Of a stretch of DNA of 19,359 nt, positions 1-6,404 are shown one piece after another (position 1 is the stretch's first letter; the number at the start of each line of letters is the position of its first letter). The DNA is from CAYJMQ01 sp964371555 (GTDB taxonomy: Bacteria > Bdellovibrionota > JACOXK01 > 2-02-FULL-40-11): positions 1 to 19,359 of the forward strand of contig CAYJMQ010000039.1 of the NCBI GenBank assembly GCA_964371555.1, written 5' to 3'. A model generated the notes under the pieces. That model was given only the letters and a program-made list of their open reading frames with translations. It had not been told where the DNA came from and did not search any database. A program made the position numbers and the translations under genes.

Positions 1-132
1 CTGAGCACGAAGTCTGTCATCCTGAGCACGAAGTCTGTCATCCTGAGCACGAAGTCTGTCATCCTGAGCACGAAGTGCGAAGGATCTCGACCATAAAAAA
101 GAGATTCTTCGGGCTAACGCCCTCAGAATGAC
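1..132. repeat. Tandem 21-base units running into a REP-like hairpin
   Basis: Three tandem copies of a 21-base unit (1-20, 21-41, 42-62; the first lacks one base at the window edge) run into a full REP-like unit at 58-88. Each unit is the first part of the REP sequence, so the array looks like slippage expansion of half an element. The unit at 58-88 faces an inverted partner at 101-132, and together they can form a long imperfect hairpin. The array may continue left of the window. No coding signal is visible here. Confidence 0.9.
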
Positions 133-136
133 CTAA

Positions 137-214
137 TCTCCGAACAAGCTCTACATAGGTAAAAAAGTAGTTGTTCCAAATATTCCTCGTGAAAAATGCT
201 TTTCATGTGCTGAA
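137..214 (+). pseudogene. Probable remnant of a YgiT/MqsA-type zinc-finger protein
   Basis: The frame beginning at 137, just after a TAA at 134-136, reads NKLYIGKKVVVPNIPREKCF and then SCAE. This resembles the second half of the N-terminal zinc finger of YgiT/MqsA-type antitoxin-like proteins: a strand ending in KVVV, then N-(I/V)-P-x-E/K, then C-x2-C. The first Cys pair and the start codon are missing because the REP hairpin at 58-132 lies directly upstream. Downstream the frame runs into another REP fragment at 224-244. I read it as a gene fragment broken by repeats. No toxin partner is visible. The resemblance rests on about 20 residues, so the call is tentative. Confidence 0.35.
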
Positions 215-223
215 CACCACACG

Positions 224-274
224 ATCCTTCGCTGCGCTCAGGATAGTTTTTGTCGCGAAAAGCACAAAAACTAT
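224..274. repeat. Partial REP-like unit followed by an 11-bp inverted repeat
   Basis: A short unit at about 224-243 pairs ATCCT with AGGAT, like the other REP-like units here, but has a shorter inner part. It leads directly into a perfect inverted repeat with arms 243-253 and 264-274 (ATAGTTTTTGT / ACAAAAACTAT) and a 10-base loop. The AT-rich hairpin lies downstream of the minus-strand gene ending at 377, but it lacks the clear T tract of an intrinsic terminator. Confidence 0.6.
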
Positions 275-276
275 TT

Positions 277-374
277 AGATTCTGCTGAAAAAGTGTCTGA
301 GCGCAAAGCGCGAAGAATCCCAGCGGAGATGCTTCGGGACTTCGTCCCTCAGCATGACTTTTTCAGCAGAATCT
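277..374. repeat. 98-bp palindromic element with 18-bp terminal inverted repeats (left copy)
   Basis: The ends are perfect 18-bp inverted repeats: 277-294 (AGATTCTGCTGAAAAAGT) and its reverse complement at 357-374. The interior holds two REP-like units in opposite orientation. It begins 3 bases beyond the stop codon of the gene at 377-1039. A nearly identical inverted copy lies at 19126-19227. This copy lacks four interior bases near 297 that the other has. No target duplication is convincing. It resembles a MITE-like or BIME-like element with no coding capacity, and I see no transposase in the window. Confidence 0.85.
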
Positions 375-376
375 AC

Positions 377-1039
377 TTAATGCAGCGTCCTTGTCTTATT
401 GACGTTCACATACATCCCCTGACAGATGGTTTTTTGGGGATGTTTTGTGGAACCGGCATGCCCTTGAGATTCCAAAAGTTCTTCATAGTGCTCATAAGAG
501 ATCACGATGGTTTGTGAAAGATTTTTTTCAATGCTCGTCAGTTTAAAGTGGAACTCGCCTTCCTCGGTAAGATATTGACTGAACAGGAGCTCGGCATCGG
601 GTGTTTCTTTAACAATCTCGTCTTGTTCAAGAATTTTGAGTTTGATCATCTCGATAATGCGATCATCGAGCCCGCTGTCAAAAATCCTGATCTTTTCGAT
701 CATCTCATGCTGACCAAACGCAAGCCTGCATCTGTATCCGCGAAGATGAGAGTTGCTTTTGATTGTTTTTTTGTGCTCGCTTTCAAGTTCAAGGTATTTG
801 GGCCGATCGGAGTGGGGATACATTTGAATCAATAGCTTCTGGTTCGGGTCGCAATAGAGGATATTTTTTTCAATGTAGGATCGTTTTTTGCACTTTACGC
901 ACTGAATCTGATTAATTTCACCATTGAGAATCTTTGATTTGAGGTCGGTTTCTTCGGAAATATGGACACTGTCCCAAAGGATGGCCTCGAATTCATGACC
1001 GCAAACACAGCTTAAGACGAACGAGCGCGTGGCGGACAT
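377..1039 (-). CDS. CpXC-domain protein (zinc-ribbon-like)
   Basis: The 220-residue protein starts with a CpXC-type domain: a first Cys pair C11/C13 followed by GHEFEA, a central stretch with SVHIS and LNGEINQIQ, then a second pair C47-x2-C50 and a region ending near QMYP. This order is characteristic of the CpXC family, thought to bind zinc; its biological role is not established. The first pair is C-x-C rather than the more usual C-P-x-C. The rest (about 80-220) has no domain I recognise. The gene follows the EF-P gene by 16 bases on the same strand, so co-transcription is likely, but no good Shine-Dalgarno sequence precedes the ATG. The palindromic element at 277-374 lies just past its stop. 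Confidence 0.75.
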   Translation of the reverse strand: MSATRSFVLSCVCGHEFEAILWDSVHISEETDLKSKILNGEINQIQCVKCKKRSYIEKNILYCDPNQKLLIQMYPHSDRPKYLELESEHKKTIKSNSHLRGYRCRLAFGQHEMIEKIRIFDSGLDDRIIEMIKLKILEQDEIVKETPDAELLFSQYLTEEGEFHFKLTSIEKNLSQTIVISYEHYEELLESQGHAGSTKHPQKTICQGMYVNVNKTRTLH

Positions 1040-1055
1040 AATAATGATGATTCTA

Positions 1056-1622
1056 TTACTTCTTTATCCTCTCAAGATACTCCCCGGTTGATGTATCAAC
1101 ACGCACGAAGTCCCCCTCATTCACAAATTGAGGAACCTGAACCACAAGACCGGTCTCTAATGTTGCCGGTTTTGAAGAGCTCGTAGCGGTCGCATGTTTC
1201 ATTCCAGGAACAGTCTCAACAACCCTCAGGCTGACCGATGCAGGCAATTCGACCAATAACGGCGTCCCCTCAAAAAAAGCTATGTCTACCTGCTGATTTG
1301 TGGATAAAAATTTCTCGAGATCTTGAACAACATCCCGCATCAGTGAAATCTGTTCATGTGTCTGCATATCCATAAAGTGGAATTCCCCGCGAACTTCGTA
1401 GAGATATTCGAGTTCGCGATAGTCTAGAGTTGCCTTATCGACCCTGTCTTCCGACGAAAACTTTCTTTCATACTGAATGCCGGTACGGATATCTTTGAAT
1501 TTGGTCTGGACAAATCCGCGAAGGTTCCCGGGGGTAACGTGATGGACATAAGTTAAGCGGTACAGGTTCTTGCCTTCCTGAAAAATCATACCAACGCGAA
1601 GTTGTGTTGCTTGAATGAGCAT
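1056..1622 (-). CDS. efp: Elongation factor P-like protein with non-canonical tip loop
   Basis: At 188 residues this has the usual EF-P length and three-beta-barrel layout: the KOW-like N-terminal domain, the central OB domain with the KFSSEDRVDKA and YLYE regions, and the C-terminal OB domain ending near GEFVRVDTSTGEY (here GDFVRV). EF-P binds between the ribosomal P and E sites and relieves stalling at polyproline stretches. The residue after PG at the domain I loop tip is normally a modified Lys or Arg. Here the loop reads TPGNLRGF (T30-F37), with Asn33 at that position and Arg35 two further on. No EpmA, EarP or YmfI partner is in the window. Immediately upstream lies a REP hairpin (1634-1697), which may form part of the leader. 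No standard SD is evident. Confidence 0.85.
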   Translation of the reverse strand: MLIQATQLRVGMIFQEGKNLYRLTYVHHVTPGNLRGFVQTKFKDIRTGIQYERKFSSEDRVDKATLDYRELEYLYEVRGEFHFMDMQTHEQISLMRDVVQDLEKFLSTNQQVDIAFFEGTPLLVELPASVSLRVVETVPGMKHATATSSSKPATLETGLVVQVPQFVNEGDFVRVDTSTGEYLERIKK

Positions 1623-1633
1623 ATTTTTTTTCC

Positions 1634-1697
1634 GTCATCCTGAACGAAGCGAAGGATCTCATCAAATAGATCCTTCGGGCTTTGCCCTCAGGATGAC
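1634..1697. repeat. REP-like hairpin between the flavoprotein gene and efp
   Basis: Two REP-like units face each other: 1634-1660 and the inverted unit 1668-1697, separated by 7 bases. The left unit is degenerate inside, where the inner stem seen in the other copies is reduced. The ATCCT/AGGAT outer pairing is kept in both. It sits 11 bases upstream of the efp start on the minus strand, so transcripts reading through from the flavoprotein gene would carry this hairpin in front of efp. Confidence 0.8.
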
Positions 1698-1745
1698 AAC
1701 GTTATTCTATCGGGCTTTGCCCTCAGGATGACAACGTTATTCTAT
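1676..1745. repeat. Perfect 35-bp tandem duplication of half a REP unit
   Basis: Positions 1676-1710 and 1711-1745 are identical over 35 bases. The first copy forms the right arm of the hairpin at 1634-1697. The second copy ends on the first base of the flavoprotein stop codon (1745-1747). It looks like a recent duplication of half a REP unit plus a 14-base tail. Confidence 0.9.
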
Positions 1746-2968
1746 TAAATATGAAATCCCTCGTAAAGCAATTTTGTGCCTTTGCGAAAGCGATCGGCAT
1801 GAAGGGGGCTGGCATCAATCGACCGATACTCCCCATATATGATTAATTCAGCCATGGCAAGCCCGACACCGTAAGACTGCATCGCCCCGCGCCCTGTAAA
1901 GGAATGGGCCTCATAAATCGGTGAATCCTTATCAACCCTCCCCATAATTCCGCTTCGATCGGGGGTAACTTCATAAAGCCCTGCCCAGCCGCCGATATGT
2001 TTGAGCGCCTCCGCTTTGCTCATGCGATGAATCAATCTCGGCCATATTTCTTGTTCAAAAAACGAGTCGCCATCGTATTTAAAATTAAAACCGGGCGGCT
2101 CTTCGGGCGTCGCATATCCCGCAAGAATATGATCCCCTTCCGCGTGGAAATAAACCCCGCTTGTATCGACAATCATCCCCTCCCCGGACAAATCCAATTC
2201 CCGCGAATCAAAAAGAGAAACCTGTCTGCGAACCGGCTTTGTCGGCGCTTCATGGCCGTAACATTTCGCCAGGTTTCCAGCCCATGCGCCAAGACAGTTC
2301 ACAAGCATTTTTCCAGAAAGATGCCTCTTTTGAAAATTTATCTCCCCTTTCTGGGTTAAAACCCGAAAGACATCCTCTTCTTTAGGGCGTTCATTTGATT
2401 GCAAAAGATCGTGATAGGTAACTTCAATCACCCCCTCTTTTTTTCCAATATTCGTCACATAAGCGCCATCGAGCATTTCTACACCCTTCGCCTTTGCCCC
2501 ATCTCTAAAAAATTGCTTCAAAAGATTCGGATTAAATAACCCATCCTTTGGAGAAAATGTCCCCCCGGCAATCCCATCCAGACGGTCAATAAAGGGGAAG
2601 CGCCGCTGAATCTCTTTGGGGATCAGTTCTTCGGCATGAATCCCCTCTTTTTTAAAAACAAGCCGGTACGACTGATAAAAATCCCACCCCTTTTTATCGT
2701 AGAGCCAAAGATACCCTTTCTGTCGAAACCCGAACCGATCGGGGTTGACTTCCATAAACTCAAGCGTCGCTTTGGCAAGCTCAATATTGACCTCCCGCCA
2801 CCACTCTTTGCGGATCCCCCCCGCGTTAAGCTCCGACGAGCTGTATTTTCCAGACAGATCGACGTCGAGGAGAAGGATATCAAGCCCCTCGTCTTTTTGT
2901 TTGAGGTGGTACGCAATGCTGCTGCCAATAAGGCCGCCGCCGACGATAATGACATCCCAGGTTTTCAT
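1745..2968 (-). CDS. FAD-dependent oxidoreductase, DAO family
   Basis: The 407-residue protein opens with a Rossmann dinucleotide fold (DVIIVGGGLIGSS, with G10-x-G12-x2-G15) and has the layout of the D-amino-acid oxidase/sarcosine oxidase family. It has a substrate domain in the middle and near the C-terminus the GLYEVTPDRSGIMG stretch and SFTGRGAMQSYGVG, which close the FAD site. The family oxidises C-N bonds of amino acids and N-methyl amines. FOXRED1, a mitochondrial complex I assembly factor, is also in it. The substrate cannot be read from sequence. There is no signal peptide, so it is likely cytoplasmic. AAGAAGAG immediately before the ATG is a weak ribosome site. Upstream on the same strand the HEAT-repeat gene ends 50 bases away. 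Confidence 0.8.
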   Translation of the reverse strand: MKTWDVIIVGGGLIGSSIAYHLKQKDEGLDILLLDVDLSGKYSSSELNAGGIRKEWWREVNIELAKATLEFMEVNPDRFGFRQKGYLWLYDKKGWDFYQSYRLVFKKEGIHAEELIPKEIQRRFPFIDRLDGIAGGTFSPKDGLFNPNLLKQFFRDGAKAKGVEMLDGAYVTNIGKKEGVIEVTYHDLLQSNERPKEEDVFRVLTQKGEINFQKRHLSGKMLVNCLGAWAGNLAKCYGHEAPTKPVRRQVSLFDSRELDLSGEGMIVDTSGVYFHAEGDHILAGYATPEEPPGFNFKYDGDSFFEQEIWPRLIHRMSKAEALKHIGGWAGLYEVTPDRSGIMGRVDKDSPIYEAHSFTGRGAMQSYGVGLAMAELIIYGEYRSIDASPLHADRFRKGTKLLYEGFHI

Positions 2969-3018
2969 CTCTTCTTTTCATAGAATAACCGAAGGCTTGA
3001 AACAATGAGAAAATGAAT

Positions 3019-5256
3019 CTACTCTTGAGACAAGATGCCAAGAGAGGGCTTGGCTTTCTCTGCCTCTGGCTGGCACTCTTTTTCGGCCAACGGCAGGAGC
3101 GCAAGTCCCCCCATCGGATTATAGTAACCTGGAGCAAATGGATCTGCCTGAAACAATCCATCCTCTTGAACGAGGCTAAGAAACATTTCTTTTAGCTCTT
3201 CTTTGATCGAAAAAAGCCCCTCTTCTTCTTCCGGACGCGCATCTCTTAAAAGAAGATTGATAGCCGCTGTGGCATAGGGGATCGATGTATATAAATAATA
3301 GGGGGCAAGGTCATAAGGCCCCACATGAGCCCCTGTTCTCTTTAACTGCATCATAAGGAACGGGAATTTATCGCGATAGAGATCAAGCGCTTTTTTAAGA
3401 TTTTCCCTATGTAAAGGGTTCTTTGGTTCTTCTTTATATTTATACAACACCAAATGAGCCTGGATCACGCTTCCGACACTCCCTTTTGGATCGCGATAGT
3501 TCCTTTCCATTTCTTTTTCCAGGGAATAGGCGAGGCTTAATGGGTTTTTGGGATTAATAATCTTTCGGACAAAATTTATTCCTTTTGATGTTGGCGCCGC
3601 AAGCTGAACCGTCGTCAGTAAATGGGAGGCAAAGAGACTGCCACTAATTTCAGGGGGACGTAGCTGATCTGCAATCTCTATATCTTTTTCAAGGGATTTT
3701 TTGATTTTTGAGATCTTCTCCTCTAATTCTTTTCTTTGCGTTTCATCCCCAGTTTTCGACAAGAGCTCTTGTATAAGAAGAAGCGAAAATAGTTTGCCAT
3801 ATACGCTATAAGATCCTTCGGGCCGACTCCATTCTAAAAATGGTGAAAGGAAATCGTTTAAGGACTGGAAAGGATTGGATGGCGGGCAAGGCGCCTCCTC
3901 CTCTTTTTTTTCACCATATAGAGGGGAGGCCATATAGGAATGAACATCTTTAATATCGATTTTCTTTCCACAATATGGCGCCCCTTTAAGCAAAAAAAGC
4001 GCCCCCAACGATTTTAGCGACGATCGATAGGCAGGCAAAATTTGATCTTCTCCTCTAAACCATTCACTCTGATTTTCATATAATCCGCAAAGGACTTCGC
4101 AAACAGAAGCCGGTTTCTTTCTTACAAGTTCTTTTTTAATGAGGTCACGAAGCTCTTCTTCTTCATCCTCAGCCAAATACCTTCTCTCTTTTTCAAGATA
4201 TGTGGCTGTCTCTTCCTGAACAGCCGCATCAGAGTCGTCAAGCTTTTTAACCAACGATGGCAGATCATTTTTAAACTTACTCATAACCTCGACGTTACTC
4301 TGGGCCTTTTCGCTTATAGAAGGATCCGGGTCATTTGTTATTTTGCTAAATATCTGGAAGAAATCACGACCAAATATTACAGAAAGAGAATCGATCGCAG
4401 ATGACGCCCTCTTTCTTTCGGTGGCATCCCTTCCTTTTAATGCCGCATCGACCAGTTTTTCAAAATAGGGGAAGATATCTTTTCTTGATTTTCTCCTGGC
4501 AAAAGAAAAAATACTGAGAACCTGGCTCCTGACATCGGGATTTTGATCGTAAAGAACCGCATCCAAAGCCACATCTAATGTTTCTGTGTCATCCATGCCA
4601 TCAATAGAGAGGTTCGAAAGCGACAGGGCGGCCATCAGACGGACATCTGGGGATCCATCGCTTTTCAATCGTTCTCTCAACATGGGGACCACTTCACTTT
4701 TCTTATCTGCTAACGTCCCCATCACAAACGCTGCGGCGGCGCGCACCTTGGCATCTCTATCCTTTGCAAGTATCTCGCCTAGCTTTGGAATATTTTTTTC
4801 TCTTATAATGTTAATCGCGTTGATTCTTATGTTTGGATTAGGATCATCCAATTTACGGCTAAGGGACTTCAATATCTCTTCGTTTTCTGGATGAATGTCT
4901 TTCAGCGCCCCTGCGGCGCGAATTTGAACTTCCGCGTCAGGATCGTCTAATGCCTTTAGAAGGTTACTCGTGGCATCTTTGGCATCGGCCCCTAAAAGAC
5001 TTAAGAACTCTGCCGCCATCATTCGCACGTTGGCATCCTTGTCTTCTAATCTCCTTATTAAAACAGGGAGGGCATGTTTGCCAAAGTCAGGTATTTTTCG
5101 CATCATATCCTGATGACCTTTGGAGTAGGTGGAAGGCAGATGATCAAAGAACTGATTCAGCTCTTTTTCTATTTCATCATCTCCAAAAAGATGGGGCATT
5201 CCAATAAATATCATTAAAAAAATAACGATGAGATATAGACGCCCTTTTTTTCTCAC
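3019..5256 (-). CDS. Exported HEAT-repeat protein
   Basis: The 745-residue protein has an N-terminal signal peptide (about 1-25, ending near HLFGDD). A run of HEAT-like helical repeats covers about residues 50-345, with recurring L-x-D-x(3)-VR-x2-AA units. About 380-745 is a second helical region of unknown fold without clear HEAT periodicity. HEAT solenoids are protein-binding scaffolds, so a periplasmic or envelope scaffold role is an inference. The start is GTG at 5254-5256, supported by AAGGAG at 5264-5269. The gene is divergent from the nuo operon with 113 bases between starts. No catalytic motif is seen. Confidence 0.75.
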   Translation of the reverse strand: MRKKGRLYLIVIFLMIFIGMPHLFGDDEIEKELNQFFDHLPSTYSKGHQDMMRKIPDFGKHALPVLIRRLEDKDANVRMMAAEFLSLLGADAKDATSNLLKALDDPDAEVQIRAAGALKDIHPENEEILKSLSRKLDDPNPNIRINAINIIREKNIPKLGEILAKDRDAKVRAAAAFVMGTLADKKSEVVPMLRERLKSDGSPDVRLMAALSLSNLSIDGMDDTETLDVALDAVLYDQNPDVRSQVLSIFSFARRKSRKDIFPYFEKLVDAALKGRDATERKRASSAIDSLSVIFGRDFFQIFSKITNDPDPSISEKAQSNVEVMSKFKNDLPSLVKKLDDSDAAVQEETATYLEKERRYLAEDEEEELRDLIKKELVRKKPASVCEVLCGLYENQSEWFRGEDQILPAYRSSLKSLGALFLLKGAPYCGKKIDIKDVHSYMASPLYGEKKEEEAPCPPSNPFQSLNDFLSPFLEWSRPEGSYSVYGKLFSLLLIQELLSKTGDETQRKELEEKISKIKKSLEKDIEIADQLRPPEISGSLFASHLLTTVQLAAPTSKGINFVRKIINPKNPLSLAYSLEKEMERNYRDPKGSVGSVIQAHLVLYKYKEEPKNPLHRENLKKALDLYRDKFPFLMMQLKRTGAHVGPYDLAPYYLYTSIPYATAAINLLLRDARPEEEEGLFSIKEELKEMFLSLVQEDGLFQADPFAPGYYNPMGGLALLPLAEKECQPEAEKAKPSLGILSQE

Positions 5257-5275
5257 GATATCTCTCCTTTAATCT

Positions 5276-5304
5276 CTTATCGGCCAACGGATTTTCTTTC
5301 TCAA
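5276..5304 (-). promoter_or_regulatory. Possible sigma70-type promoter for the HEAT-repeat gene
   Basis: On the minus strand TTGAGA (5299-5304) and GATAAG (5276-5281) are spaced by 17 bases, matching five and four of six consensus positions. The predicted transcript would start almost at the Shine-Dalgarno sequence, which is tight, so this is weak. Confidence 0.25.
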
Positions 5305-5325
5305 TCTTGTGGCTCAATCTTGCGG
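5300..5325. repeat. Tandem 13-bp repeat in the HEAT/nuoB divergent region
   Basis: CTCAATCTTGTGG (5300-5312) is followed directly by CTCAATCTTGCGG (5313-5325), with one mismatch. It lies between two divergent start codons, where regulator sites are common, and could be an operator. No known binding motif is recognised. Confidence 0.5.
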
Positions 5326-5349
5326 CTTGATTTATACTTATTATTAGGG

Positions 5350-5368
5350 GTAAGTATGGAGGACTTAC
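5350..5368 (+). promoter_or_regulatory. nuoB ribosome binding site within a small inverted repeat
   Basis: GGAGGA (5358-5363) lies 6 bases before the nuoB ATG at 5370 and decides the start. It is framed by a perfect 6-bp inverted repeat, GTAAGT (5350-5355) and ACTTAC (5363-5368), so the Shine-Dalgarno core would sit in a 7-base loop. Confidence 0.6.
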
Positions 5369-5369
5369 G

Positions 5370-5909
5370 ATGAATGAAACCATTAAAGTTGATATTGCCA
5401 CCGAGAAAAAACTCGATGAAATCCTTGGGCAAAACGTGCTTCTTACATCGGTGGATAAGATCGTAAACTGGGCGCGCTATTCGGCGGTCTGGCCATTTAC
5501 GTTTGGGCTTGCCTGCTGTGCGATTGAAATGATGGCGGTCGGCTCCCCTCGTTATGACCTCGACCGTTTTGGCGCGGGGGTGTTTCGCGCAACCCCGAGG
5601 CAGGCCGATCTTATGATCGTCGCCGGAACCGTAACGATCAAAATGGCGGAGCGGGTCAGGCGTCTCTATGAACAGATGGCAGAGCCCCGTTATGTGATCT
5701 CGATGGGGAGCTGTGCCACACATGGGGGGCCCTATTGGCAATATGGCTATCATGTTCTTAAAGGGGTTGACCGCGTGATTCCTGTGGATGTCTATGTCCC
5801 CGGTTGCCCTCCACGCCCGGAGGCCTTAATTGAAGGGATTCTTCTTCTTCAAAAGAAAATCAAACAAGATTCCGTCACAAAAACCATTTTAAAAAAGCTT
5901 GCCAGTTGA
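5370..5909 (+). CDS. nuoB: NADH-quinone oxidoreductase subunit B (NuoB), copy 1
   Basis: NuoB (PSST) holds the last Fe-S cluster (N2) of complex I, next to the quinone site at the membrane interface. The 179-residue protein keeps all four cluster ligands: the tandem pair C49-C50 in FGLACCAIE, C115 in GSCATHGG and C146 in VYVPGCPPRPEA. The stretch FRATPRQADLMIVAGTV is typical. The segment after the third Cys reads THGGPYWQYGYHVLKGVD, differing from the second NuoB at 11362-11838. It is first in a five-gene operon with gaps of 3-9 bases, and no nuoA precedes it, since the upstream gene is divergent. A strong ribosome site supports the start. Confidence 0.95.
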   Translation: MNETIKVDIATEKKLDEILGQNVLLTSVDKIVNWARYSAVWPFTFGLACCAIEMMAVGSPRYDLDRFGAGVFRATPRQADLMIVAGTVTIKMAERVRRLYEQMAEPRYVISMGSCATHGGPYWQYGYHVLKGVDRVIPVDVYVPGCPPRPEALIEGILLLQKKIKQDSVTKTILKKLAS

Positions 5910-5918
5910 GATGCAGAG

Positions 5919-6401
5919 ATGGAACCAAAAGAGATTCATTCAAAACTGAGGGGGAAATTTTCTGAAGCGATCTTGGATTTTAAAGAAGTTTCAGCCACCT
6001 CAGATCCGTATGTGGAGGCGGCCCCGGAAAAAATTTATCAGATATTGGAATATCTTAAAAATGACACCGATCTCTATTTTGATAATCTGATTTGTGTCAG
6101 CGGCGTTGATTATCCGGATAGAATGGAGGTGGTTTACCATCTATTTTCTTATAGGCATCTCCATAAGCTCACACTGAAAACATCGCTTAAGGATAAAGAG
6201 CATGCCGAGCTTCATTCGGCATGCGATCTCTGGCGGGCAGCCAACTGGCTGGAACGCGAGGTCTACGATCTTTTTGGAATTAAATTCAAAGAACACCCGG
6301 ATTTGAGGCGCATCCTGCTCCCCGATGACTGGGAAGGATACCCGCTCAGAAAAGACTATAAACATCAGGAATATTGGCATGGAATTAAAGTAGGAATGTA
6401 G
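5919..6401 (+). CDS. nuoC: NADH-quinone oxidoreductase subunit C (NuoC)
   Basis: NuoC (30 kDa subunit) lies in the Q module of complex I beside NuoD and carries no cofactor. The 160-residue protein ends with the family signature: EREVYDLFGIKF, then HPDLRRILLPDDW and GYPLRKDY. It is a separate gene rather than a NuoCD fusion. It starts 9 bases after nuoB and ends 3 bases before nuoD, so translation is probably coupled. The ribosome site is weak. Confidence 0.95.
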   Translation: MEPKEIHSKLRGKFSEAILDFKEVSATSDPYVEAAPEKIYQILEYLKNDTDLYFDNLICVSGVDYPDRMEVVYHLFSYRHLHKLTLKTSLKDKEHAELHSACDLWRAANWLEREVYDLFGIKFKEHPDLRRILLPDDWEGYPLRKDYKHQEYWHGIKVGM

Positions 6402-6404
6402 GTT

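Noticed and set aside
1..62. The tandem 21-base units as a CRISPR array
   Set aside because: The units are directly adjacent with no spacers and are truncated REP sequences.
293..517. Open frame of 74 codons on the plus strand
   Set aside because: It runs through the palindromic element and then antisense to the CpXC-domain gene, with no ribosome site or recognisable protein.
2636..2983. Antisense open frames within the flavoprotein gene
   Set aside because: They are shadows of a well-supported coding frame and show no family motif.
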